Assembly (NCBI GenBank): GCA_038093515.1
Contig: JBBPSI010000105.1
Coordinates: 1 to 64,000 of the forward strand
Origin: Butyriboletus loyo
Taxonomy: Eukaryota; Basidiomycota; Agaricomycetes; Boletales; Boletaceae
Reading direction: 5' to 3'
Length of the DNA stretch: 64,000 nucleotides
Numbering within the stretch: the stretch's first letter is position 1; each line of letters starts with the position of its first letter. The notes under the pieces were generated by a model, which was not told the DNA's origin, searched no databases, and saw only the letters and a program-made list of their open reading frames with translations. A program made the translations under genes and the position numbers. This document shows positions 9,591 to 19,569 of this stretch, piece after piece.

Positions 9591-10876
9591 ATGTCCTCCG
9601 CCCGACCCTTCACCGAGGCTCCAGCCGGGTCCCTGCTCAAGCTCATGGATCACATTTCGATTTATATGCAAGGTCGATTCTCTGCCGAAATTCAACCTAC
9701 CACTGTTCCAATGGAGATTCTTCCAAACATCAACATTTCTGTGGAAACAGTCTGCAAGGCGGATTTGATGGTGCATGCTTTAGCGGAGGCATACAAGCAT
9801 CCAGGTAAGATAATCATACATCGGAGCTGGTACCAGCTGATCTATCGGGTAGTCACACTGGCGGAATTTGATCCGCTGCGGGAAGTGGATGCAGTGTTGA
9901 GATATGAATCAAAGCGGAATCTCACATCGGACCTGGACGGAAGGTCTTGGCGGTCATTGACGGCGCCAGCTATGATAGTCAATGAAAGGGGGTATATCAT
10001 CGCATGGTATCTCCCGAAGGCATTGAGCGGGGCAAACCAGGTGCGTATGCATGGCCCGCCAGTTCCACCGCTGTTTGAATAGCAGCCATAGGAGATGGTA
10101 TGGAGCTCATTTCAGCACCTCCACAACACCCTCACAAGGAGTATCACCACATCAAAAGCAGGTAAAAATTGGAGAATGCAGGAGAGCTATTTCCGCCAGG
10201 ATGTGGAGCTGGCGGGGTGCCTTAACATGTCCCCCACATGGTATCAGCAAGGGCGTGATGTAAGTCGGATTTACTTATTAGGCACACAAAGCTTCACCGC
10301 AGCTTGCAGCATTCCAGCGGCGAACTGGAGGTTTCCGCCACTCTGAAGGGTGGGCGGAATAACAATGAGGGGAGGATCTGGCTTGTGAACATGATGGACA
10401 CGCAGGTGGTAATGTCCGCTGCCATGAGCATCATGCATCCCAAGATGTATGACTTAGCGTGGGAGGCGATGATCTGACTCTGGGGCGTCTCATCAGTGGA
10501 GGACCTCGAGGACATGCAGGGGGTGCTGGAACTCTGGCCATCCGTATTCAATAGCCTTTCCGCCATGGTTAACAGGTCCAGCCCCTGCCATCTGGACAAA
10601 AATGGACTTCCACAATGGTTTGATCAACTTCTCACAGTCGGGAATTATAGCAGCCTCGACCTCACCTTTCCAAGGCAGGAGCTGAGGTTATGGTATCCGC
10701 CTGGGACTGTGGTTGCATTTTCAGGCAGGCTGATCGTCCATGGGGCGGCGGAGGTAGCGGAGGATCGCGCATGCATTGCATGGTACATGCAGGACAAGGT
10801 ACATGCAGCGGTGGGGGTTCCAAGATGTAATTATGCCCAGGTGGAGAAGCTGGGAAGGTTGGAATATGGCAGATAA
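9591..10876 (+). pseudogene. TET/JBP-like 2-oxoglutarate/Fe(II) dioxygenase, fungal KDZ-associated type (decayed)
   Basis: The order of conserved blocks matches the large Agaricomycete TET/JBP-like family as I know it: NINISVETVCKADLMVHALAEA, then WYLPKALS, MSPTWYQQGRD, IMHPKMY, and a C-terminal double-stranded beta-helix. The iron ligands look intact: H-L-D at 10589-10597 and a distal His in GRLIVHGAAE near 10739, followed by an Arg-containing block ending in YMQDKVH. Members of this family oxidise 5-methylcytosine in the nucleus. Exon 1 runs 9591-10040 with a GTGCGT donor; later exon limits are uncertain. An in-frame TGA at 10475-10477 between conserved blocks argues for a pseudogene unless it is spliced around. 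The KDZ transposase remnant downstream fits the published linkage of the two families. Confidence 0.75.
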
Positions 10877-11094
10877 TAGAGGCCAATAAGCTGGATATGG
10901 AGATAGATGAGTAGAATATATGCAGAGTTGACAGATTGCAATGTAAAGTCATCGGCAGTCAAATTTAATTCTGGGTGGGCAGAGACAGCAGTGGAAGGTG
11001 GGAGGATAAGGGCCACCGAAGGGTACTCGGGCTGGGCGGGGTGCATTGACGAAATGTTGCGGCATCCAAAGGTGGGTGGCATGCATATGTGGCA

Positions 11095-11425
11095 GGTGGA
11101 GGCATCTAGTGGCGGGCGGGGCACATCTGCGGCAGCATCTCAAGGCAGGTGGGGTGAATTTGCAGCAGCATCTCAAGGCGGGCGGGGTGAATTTGCAGTG
11201 GCATCTCAAGGTGGGCGGGGTATATTTGTGGCGGGCATCTGAGCGCAGGTGGGACGCATCTGCGGCGGCATCTCAGGGCAGGCGGGGTATATTTGTGGCA
11301 GGCATCTGAATGCAGGCGGGGTACATTTAAGGCGGGCATCTGAGCGCGGGCAGGGCGCATTTGCGGTGGGCATCTGAGCGTGGGTGGGGCGCAGTTGCAG
11401 CGGCATCTCAAGGCAGGCGGCAGGA
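11095..11425. repeat. GC-rich minisatellite, about 30-35 bp unit
   Basis: About ten repeats of the type CATCTCAAGGCGGGCGGGGT plus a short AATTTGCAG-like spacer, drifting to CATCTGAGCGCGGG units on the right. The open frames across it on both strands are repeat artefacts. 10877-11094 and 11426-11737 show no recognisable gene. Confidence 0.85.
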
Positions 11426-11737
11426 ATGGCAGGGGAGCGTAGCAAATGCCAGTCAGCAGGTGCAGAGCAGCTTCTGACTGTTCACATGGCCGCCTGGCAG
11501 GTTGGGAGAAGGCAGAGTAGTCTCAGACTTAACTATTGCTTAATTACCATTCTTATCACAGCTCAGAATAACTTCACATTAATAATCTACTCTGACTGCG
11601 GTTCCTCATGGCCTAGAAGAGCATGGAGCTCTATTTGGCGGGTCCAGAAATGCCTCGCCTCTGCATCCAGCCTTGCTATTGCAGCAAGGTCCTGCTGGAT
11701 AGCCCTCAGGCATTGCTCCTCCTCTCAATCCAACCGC

Positions 11738-12103
11738 TCATTTTGCCGCTCCACTAATGGGGAATCTTGGGGCCCCCACCGATTCTATCTGTGGGTCAGC
11801 GATTCCAGAAATGGCATAATAATCATCACCTACTTGAAAGTATTCATCTGAGAGATCAGCGAATACACCCACATCACCTGCCCAAAATTCCTCATCCACC
11901 TTGTCCATCATCCACCAATCATTGGCAAACTCATCTGCACAATTCGGACTCCACTCTGCAAGGAATGTCGGGATGTTGTTGATCATCTTGAATGCTTCAG
12001 GAGCCATATCCATCAGCTTGCTCTGCAGTTTATCGGTGCCTTTGAAGTGTTGATAAATGCCTTGACAGGCAGGAGATTGCACAGGAACAGTGAACCTAGT
12101 CAT
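11738..12103 (-). other. Unassigned open frame near the KDZ remnant
   Basis: 121 codons, acidic and Trp/Asp-rich (EFANDWWMMDKVDEEFWAGD), downstream of the KDZ transposase remnant on the same strand. It may be a piece of a neighbouring decayed gene. I do not recognise it and no partner exon was secured. Confidence 0.25.
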
Positions 12104-12237
12104 GTGAGTGCTTTGAAAAGCAAATAGACAGGCCTATATGGTGCAAGAGATGAGCATGGAAATCAACCTGAGGCTGGATGGGCTCATGAATTCCCACTTG
12201 AGCGATGCTTCCCAGTGGCTGGGCCAGCTCTGAGCCT

Positions 12238-14420
12238 TCAGGCGGCAAAGGTGGCAGGCGGCAGCCTCAATGTGGCAGCCGAGATAATACATCGACCACT
12301 GCAGAATGCTTTGTGTGACGGCAGGCATTGTGATGGAGAAGGATTGGAGAGGCATCTGCCAGAAGGTCTGTCGGAAAGGAATGGCTGCACGAGAGACTGA
12401 TCCTTATAAGGAATGACAGGCACATTGTTTCCCTGATTTGGCAGTGCAGCACATTTTGTCAAAGTCAGAACACCGCGGCTATGTAGAAATACATTGCATA
12501 TATATTTAATGTCATGCAAGCCCCCTATTGTGTATCTTAACAGACTGAATGAATCTTGACACTGATCCCGCAGCCTGCTGTATGTAGCGGCCTGTCGGGC
12601 AGCATAACATGCAGGCCCACGCTCTCCCCTGGATCCACTTTCTGCTGCCAGTTCCATCCATTGATCCACTTTCATGTCAAAGAAATTGGATGTCCATTGG
12701 AACTCTGCTGCAATAAGCTCCGCCTCTTTGTTCCAACAATCGCAGGCAGCCTTAGCTCGAAACCAATTTATGTGATAGACTGTCGGGTTGCTTATCAACT
12801 TATATTTGGATGTTAAAATTGGAAAATTACATTCCGACATCCAATTGTCCTCTTGTGCATCCCGCGGTATATCCAAGAGCCAAAACCAGGTGAGGCCTTC
12901 ATTGCAGTGTCTGCTGCCATTCGGATCTGAGATTGCGGCGGTTATATTCAGGTCCGCCTCATTTAGGTCCTGATACCTTTCAAGGGTTTCATCATCCGCC
13001 CCCAGGGAAATCATGGCCTTGCGGCATTTCCTGTAAATAGCGGCGTGATGTGCGAGGGCGGCATCAACTGAATTGACCTTTCCCCAAGCTCTGGTGTTTG
13101 TTACACTGGAGTGCGAAACAACTAGCAGCAAGCACTTGAATAGGGGCTCGAGCCTAATCAGGAAGGTGGCCGACTTGCGTAGACGATTCTATCGGGCTTC
13201 TGCTGAGCAAGTGTCTTCGAGATGTCGAGTGGTGGCCACCAGTCGAGATCGAGTAGAGACTTATCGGCTCAATCAGCAGATGGGGTATAAGCTAGATTGC
13301 TAGGCACTTGGTAGATGTGTAGAATTAGCTAGGGAAGCCGTACTATGCTAAGTACGCTGGTATATATACTAATACATATCATGCACAGACCGAGCTGTGC
13401 GTGGCAGCGAGGGCGGAGGGTTATGAGTCGCGTCGAGTCATAACGGCGAATGATGGAGCGGCAAAGTGCCGGTAACGAGGGAGTGAAGCTCCAAGCAAAG
13501 TGGCGACATCGTCAGCGAATGAGAAGAGCAGAATGCGAAGTGACGATGTCCACAAGGTAAGGCCCACAGGGCAAAGGGGACGCGAATGGCAGAGCCCTTG
13601 GATACGGGTCTCGACGCGAAGGTAAAGACACATTATAATCTAATCACATGCTAGTCACGTGATGTAACAAATGTCATTGGATAAAGAATAAGAGGACACG
13701 ACAGCTCAGCTGTGGGTCTGGCCCAACGGGGCGACAAGACAGGGGCTATCTCAGTGTAGCGACACTGAGACTTGCAGAACAACCGGGGAAGTGGATGACG
13801 TCCACTAAGCGACTAGGGAGCAGGCAATGGGTGGCATCGCGAGATGGCGGGGATGGCGGGGGCGCGTGAGCGTGAGAAAACGAGTGGCGGGGTATGCTTA
13901 GGGGTAAAACTGTAACAGTGTTGGTGACCTGGCTTTTGGCATGGCGGACCTCTGTCCGAAAAAGAACAGCTTTGTCCGCCAGGGCCATTCAAATGGAATG
14001 GAGGGCATCATTCACCTGACCTACCCCCAGCTGCAACTCCTGGTCAGCCAAGTTTTGCAGTCCAAATTCCTGCAATGCATCAGGTCCCAATGTGGATGGA
14101 AGGGGGAGGGTTGAGTGCCTCAGTGATGGACGGAGGGTTGGATTGGGGGTTTCATCCTCAGGATCATCCAGGTCACTTGGAGGTTCATCTGCATCTGAGT
14201 CGCAGTCATTCTGAATGCAATCTCCAAGGTAGGGGGCCGAATCAGAGATGAATTGGGATATCTCAGCAGATAATTGATCAGACTGACAGGCAATGGCCAA
14301 TCACTGCACCTCTGTTGTGCGCGGCCCATACATATGGCTGTCTTTGATAATTATAACTTGCAATTCCTCAATATGGAGCCCGCGGGAAAGCCAGGTTGCT
14401 GCGCCCTGCGAAGTTGTTGG
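12238..14420 (-). pseudogene. KDZ (Kyakuja-Dileera-Zisupton) transposase, C-terminal part, split by a solo LTR
   Basis: Read on the minus strand, blocks match the C-terminal half of Agaricomycete KDZ transposases: TWLSRGLHIEELQ, a coiled or helical segment, GQVNDALHSIRMALADKA, LFRTEVRHAKSQ, TRAWGKVNSVDAALAHHA, LGADDETLERYQ, and FFDMKVDQWMELA. These enzymes move DNA transposons by an RNase H-fold mechanism. A TGA at 14301-14303 falls inside a conserved block, and the frame is cut at 13099-13917 by an LTR2 insertion with a perfect 5-bp duplication, after whose removal the two sides continue in frame. The N-terminal catalytic half is missing beyond 14420, where another LTR2 begins. Conserved blocks end near 12550; the tail to 12238 is open but not recognisable. 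Confidence 0.8.
13099..13917 (-). repeat. Solo LTR2 (819 bp) with target-site duplication GTGTT
   Basis: Begins TGTTACACTGG and ends ACTGTAACA on the plus strand. It is flanked by GTGTT at 13094-13098 and 13918-13922. Single LTR plus duplication is the signature of LTR-LTR recombination after insertion. Confidence 0.95.
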
Positions 14421-15091
14421 TGTTACGCTGGTAGTGCACGATAGCTAGCAGCGAGCGCTTATAGGGGCTCGAGCCTAATGAGGAAACTGACCGACTCGCA
14501 TAGATGACGCTATTGGGTGTCTTGCAAAGCAAGTGTCGGCGAGATCTTGAGTGGTGGTGACCAGACGAGATCAAGCAGACTCTTATCAGCTTTATCGGCA
14601 AGAGAAGGGTATACTGCTAGATTACTATGCACTTGGTAGATGTGTAGAATTAGCTAAAGAAGTCGTACTGCTCTAAGTACGAGTATATATACTGGAGGGT
14701 ATCGCGCACAGACCGAGCTGTGTGTGGCAGCGAAGGCAAAGGGTTATGAGTCGACGTGAGTCATAACGGCGAAGTGGGGGAGCGGCAAAGTGCCGGTAAC
14801 GAGGGAGCTAAGCTCCGAGCAAGATGGCGACATCGTCAGCGAATGAGAAGAGCTGAAGGCGAAGTGACGATGTCCATGAGGCGAGCCCCACAGGGCGAAG
14901 GGTGCGCGAATGGCGGAGCCCTTGGATACGGGTCTCGACGCGAAGGTACTGACACGTCGTAATCTAATCACGTGCTAGTCACGTGATGTAAGAAATGTCA
15001 TTGGTCAAAGAAAGAAGGACGCGACAGCTCAGCTGAGGGTCCGGCCCAACGGGGCGACAAGACAGGGGCTATCTCAGTGTAGCATTACTGA
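14421..15091 (-). repeat. LTR2 fragment, cut by element 2
   Basis: Follows LTR2 from TGTTACGCTGG to GCATTACTGA, where the LTR1 of element 2 starts. The last about 150 bp of the LTR2 unit is not found beyond the composite, so it was lost. Confidence 0.88.
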
Positions 15092-16276
15092 TGTTACGCT
15101 GGGCGCTAACAACTAGAACAGCGAGGAGGCACTCTGGAGTGGCCTCGAGACTCGTGAAGCGTTTCTGAGCTGGGTCTCAGACTATGTCTTAGTGCGCACA
15201 CTAAGAGTCTGGAGTGAAACTAATTGCTAGCAGGTTACTGCGTAGAACTAGATAAAGTACATGGTGGAAAGGCAGAGCCTTTATACTACTGAGGTCTGCG
15301 CACAGACCGTGTTCCTAATCGAGACGCGAGAAGGAAAGTACAAGTACGGAAGGAACATTCCAGAAGATTCCGGAGTGTGAGGGAAAGTGCGTCCGTGCGC
15401 GGGAAGTGGTGACTAAGCTAGAACGGTTGGTACCGTTCAAAGGGAACTAGCTGTAAGCTAGGCGAATGAAGTAGTCCAAGTGGTAGTGGATGGAAAAAGT
15501 ATACCACTACCGTAACATTACCCCCTTCCCATGGTGGAGACTCCGACTCCACAACTTGAAAACTCCCTTCATTGAGACGCTCCCTCGTTGAAGTCGTAGT
15601 CATAAGGATCGTCGGCAGGGAGCTCCGCCCACGCGTCGTCCCGGAAAGTGCAGTTGGCGACGATATGGCCAACGGTGCCGCATAAGCCGCAGACGCGTTC
15701 TGGGCAAAACTCCTGTATATGACCAGGGGCGATGCGGTGACAGAACGGGCAGGTGTAATTGGGGCATTCCCTGCGAAAGTGACCGGCGGTTCCACACTCA
15801 AAGCAGAGCTGTGGGCGGACAAGGCGAGGTCGAGCAGAGCTCATGCTGGGATCAGGGGATTGGTCATCGATGATGATAGGGGAATCACGAGTGCCCCGAC
15901 CGGGGAGGTAGGGAGGTGGGGGTCTGTACGAAGAGTTGTTAGAACTACCAGCTGCGGCGGTGGGGGTGGTGATGTGAGGGATAAGCTGGATGGTGGGCGT
16001 GCCTCGTCGGGTAGACAGTTGGGGGGTGACAGAGCGGACGGCTCTGTTGGCAATTCTTCGTCCAGCAGTGGTAAGGGTGACAGACCTGGGGATAGCTCCG
16101 GCCTGGAGTAGCGCCTGGCGAGGTTGGCGACACACTGTACGAGGCGGTAAGGGGGAGTGTCGATGAGCGACCTGGGGCTCGTCGACGTCGGTCCGAAAGG
16201 ACTCCAGGGACTCTCCTGTCGTCTCACGAGATGAGTCTGCTACCAGCATGGTTGCATGTGACTCTCGAGCGGGTGG
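15092..16276 (-). mobile_element. Ty3/gypsy element 2: 3' LTR plus truncated ORF3
   Basis: On the minus strand: ORF3 C-terminal part, polypurine tract, and LTR1 (15092-15517, 426 bp). It is truncated upstream at about 16250-16276 where element 3 begins in the opposite orientation. Its LTR is of the same subtype as element 1, while that of element 5 is of another, so elements 2 and 5 are probably not two ends of a single insertion. Confidence 0.85.
15569..16249 (-). pseudogene. ORF3 of element 2, 5'-truncated
   Basis: About 226 codons open to the stop at 15569, close to ORF3 of element 1 from the linker to the final NEGASQ, with all three Cys/His motifs retained (CFECGTAGHFRREC first). The N-terminal helical region is lost at the junction with element 3. 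Confidence 0.88.
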
Positions 16277-16965
16277 TGTTACGGTAGTGATATACTTTTT
16301 CCATCCACTACCACTTGGACTACTTCATTCGCCTAGCCTTTCGCTAGTGCCCTTTGAGCGGTACGAACCGCTTTAGCTTAGTCATCACTTCTCGCACACG
16401 GACGCGCTTACTTTCATACTCCAGAACTCTCTGGAATATTCCTTCCTCATTTGTAGTTTCCTTCTCGCAACTCGATTAGGAACTTGGTCTGTGCGCAGAC
16501 CCCCAGTAGTATAAAGACCCAGTCTTTACACCCTGTACTGTATCTAGTTCTACGCAGCAATCTGCTAGCAATTAGTTCACTGCCAGACTCTTAGTGTGCA
16601 CACTAAGACATAGTCTGAGACTTCTCCCAGAATCATCTCCCGAGTCTCGAGGCCACTCCAGAGTGCCTCCTCACTGTTCTGATTGTTAGCGCCCAGCGTA
16701 ACAAAAGAACTAGATCTTCCTCTTGCTTCTGCTTCCCAGCAGTAAAGCTGCCCTCCCCTCGCCCACCATTTCCATCCAACGTCCCAGACGCGTTGGTCGT
16801 TCTTTCCGTGTTCCCTCTCCCGAACCGGAACCCATCATCGTCGACAACCCATCGCCGCCACACTCTCCCGCCCCGCCAGACCCTCAACCCCAGTTTTCCC
16901 CTTTGCCCCAGTCAGACCCCGAACCCTCTTATCAACCCGAGGACCAGGGTCTAGGGCAGGAAGAC
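16277..16965 (+). mobile_element. Element 3 fragment: 5' LTR1 (16277-16703) and leader
   Basis: A 427-bp LTR1 in plus orientation is followed by the same leader as element 1 (AAAGAACTAGATCTTCC onward). It stops at 16965, about 120 bases short of the gag start, where the LTR2 of element 4 begins. No target duplication pairs with any nearby end. Confidence 0.85.
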
Positions 16966-17783
16966 TGTTACGCTGGAGTGCAAAACAACTAGCAGCGAGC
17001 ACTTGAATAGGGGCTCGAGCCTAATCGGGAAGGTGGCCGACTCGTGTAGACGACGCTATCGGGCTTCTGCAGAGCAAGTGTCGGCGGGATGTCATATGGT
17101 GGCGACCAGACGAGATCGAACTGAAGCTTATTGGCTCTATCGGCAGATGGGGTATAAGCTAGATTGCTAGGCACTTGGTAGATGTGTAGAATTAGCTAGA
17201 GAACTCATACTAGTCTAAGTGCGAGTATATATACTAGTGTCTATCGTGCACAGACCGAGCTGTGCGTGGCAGCAAAGGGCAAAGGGCTATGAGTCCGTCC
17301 GAGTCATAGCGGCGAAAAGAGAAGCAGCAAAGTGCCGGTAACGAGGGAGCGAAGCTCCGAGTAAGGTGGTGACATCGTCAGTGAATGAGAAGTGCTGAAC
17401 GAGAAGTGACGATGTCCATGAGGCCGGCCCCACAGGGCGAAGGGTGCGCGAACAGCGGAGCCCTTGGATACGGGTCTTGACGCGAAGGTACGAACGCATC
17501 GGAATCTAATCACGTGCTAGTCACATGATGCAAGAAATGTCATTGGTCAAATAAGAAGGGACGCGACAGCTCAGCTGTGGGTCCGGCCCGACAGGGCAAG
17601 AAGACAGGGGCTATCTCGCTGCAACGGCACAGAGACTCGCAGGAAGGAGCGGGGAAGTGGATATCGTCCACTAGGCGACTGGGGAGCGGGCGACGGGCAG
17701 CATCGCGAGACGGTGGGGGCGGCGGGAACGTGTGAGCGTGGGAAAACGAGTGGCGGGATACGCTTAGGGGTAAAACTGTAACA
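16966..17783 (-). repeat. LTR2, 3' LTR of element 4 (818 bp)
   Basis: TGTTACGCTGGAGTGC at the left and ACTGTAACA at the right on the plus strand, adjoining the polypurine tract of the element. Confidence 0.93.
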
Positions 17784-17825
17784 TTACCCCCCGTACAAGA
17801 TCGAAACTCCTGGTTCGATCAAACT

Positions 17826-19117
17826 CTAGACGGCGGTGGCGGCGGCGATAATGAGGGAGCGGGTGGACACGGGGAAATCTTTCTGATGGCGAGCTTTGTA
17901 CGCTCGTAGCAACGGCATGGAATTGTCCAAATTCCCTTCAGGTTCCCAGGTGTTCCCGGCGGCGGAGTAGCCTTTCCAGGAGACCAAGTACTGTCTCCGA
18001 TTTCTGGTGCCTCTGTGCGAGAGGATCTTTTCTACTTCGTACTCCTCTTCGCCTTCTATGGTCTCTGGGGGCGGGTTCGTGTAGTTAGGGCCGTGCTCTG
18101 GGGTCTCTCTGTATGACAACAGGAGAGAGGCGTGGAAGACGTCGTGTATCTTCCAGGTGGGCGGGAGGCGAAGGCAGAACGCGACGGGGGAAACTACTTG
18201 TGCCACCTCAAAGGGGCCTTCCCGTTTTGGCGCAAGCTTGCGCGATTGGTACCTGAGACGGAGGTTGCGGCCTTCTAGCCAAACTTTATCTCCAACCTTC
18301 CACGGCTTAAACTTCGTGGTGATCCGCTCTTTCATAAGGCGCCGTGCTTTGTCGTGTGCTTCTGAGGCTTCTTCGCGACTTGCCGCCAAGTCCGAAAGCC
18401 TTGCTTCTAATGCCGGTAGCAATGTCCGTCCTAAAGCCGGGTACGCTCGTGGTTCATAGCCGATCATTAACGAGAACGGCGTCTTGCCAGTCACCGAGTG
18501 AGTGGTCGAGTTGTGAGAAAACTCCGCCATGGGGAGTATGCTGGCCCATCTGTCAGGGCGTCCATCGCAAAAGATGCAGAGGTAGGTCTCCAGCTCCTGG
18601 TTGACCCTTTCTGTCTCGCCGTCCGTCTGGGGGTGGTATGCTGAGGAGAGGGCGAGGTCGTACTTTAGCAGCCTTGCTAATTCTCGTGCAAAGGCTGAGG
18701 CGAATTGTGGACTGCGGTCCGAGATGCAGCGGTCGTGCAGACCGAATCTGGTGAACACTTTGTCGAAAAAGAGTTGGGCGACGCCTGCTGCGTCGATCAT
18801 CTTGTTGCAAGGTATGAAAATTACCCCCTTCGTAAGGCCATGGTCTACCACGACCATTACCAAATCAAATCCCATAGACTCTGGGAGGTCCGTGATCAGA
18901 TCAACGGACACTTGTTGAAACGGCCGTGTGGCGGTGCTGGATAGTGGGGTAAGCCTGGGTACTGTCGGGTGCGTATTAACCTTGTTTGCCTGGCAAACGG
19001 TGCAACCTGTAACAAATTTCCTGATAAAAGAGCCCATTCCAGGCCACCAGTAGTCCCGCTGGACTAAATTCTGCATCCTAAATATTCCTCCATGGCCACC
19101 GGCGGGGCCCTCGTGGA
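17826..19117 (-). pseudogene. Element 4 pol, integrase and chromodomain part
   Basis: Starts abruptly after the 450-bp repeat with LHEGPAGGHGG of the integrase zinc region, then WWPGMGSF, the catalytic blocks VDLITDLPE, SDRSPQFAS and GETERVNQ, and a chromodomain (VSWKGYSAAGNTWEP). The stop is at 17826. In SDRSPQFAS a Ser replaces the usual Gly beside the second catalytic Asp. The frame is open but detached from its own 5' half. Confidence 0.88.
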
Positions 19118-19569
19118 GTTTTTCGGAATTGGTAAAGTCCGAGCAGGCGCACCGAGGGCAACGAAGGATGCAAGGGTAAACCTATCAGTGGAAAGACTCA
19201 CTGATAATACGAGAGTGAGAGTATCGCAAACAGAGTATAAGGAGCAAGGCTCAACTTAGAGATATCGCAGTAGTGATGATAGAACAGAAAGATCTAGAGA
19301 AAAGCGACAAGCCATAAGGGCTGTCTTATATACAGTACATGAGTGTTTGTACTTATGTTCTGTATAGTACCTTTATAAGGTATAGTATGAAATACATGAC
19401 GATATGATAGAGATAAGAGATAAGACTAAGCATATCGTCCAATAGCATAAAAAGAGCTATTTGTAATGTGATAAGCGTGACAAGGTCTAGACAATGATGT
19501 CATATAGACCAGTCTAGAAACGTAGTGGCTGTAAGAGAAATACAGAAATAGAACACTACCGTTTCAACA
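19118..19569 (-). repeat. 450-bp dispersed repeat, copy A
   Basis: On the minus strand it runs from TTGAAACGGTAGTG to CCAATTCC. It is AT-rich, with TATA-like boxes, and nearly the same sequence as 24014-24464 in opposite orientation. It interrupts element 4 pol exactly at LEEWRHYL and resumes at LHEGPAGG, with the intervening about 190 codons missing. No target duplication is visible. Size and TG start suggest a solo LTR of a third family, but this is not settled. Confidence 0.75.

Noticed and set aside
11046..11445. Several overlapping frames on both strands
   Set aside because: All are translations of the GC-rich minisatellite.
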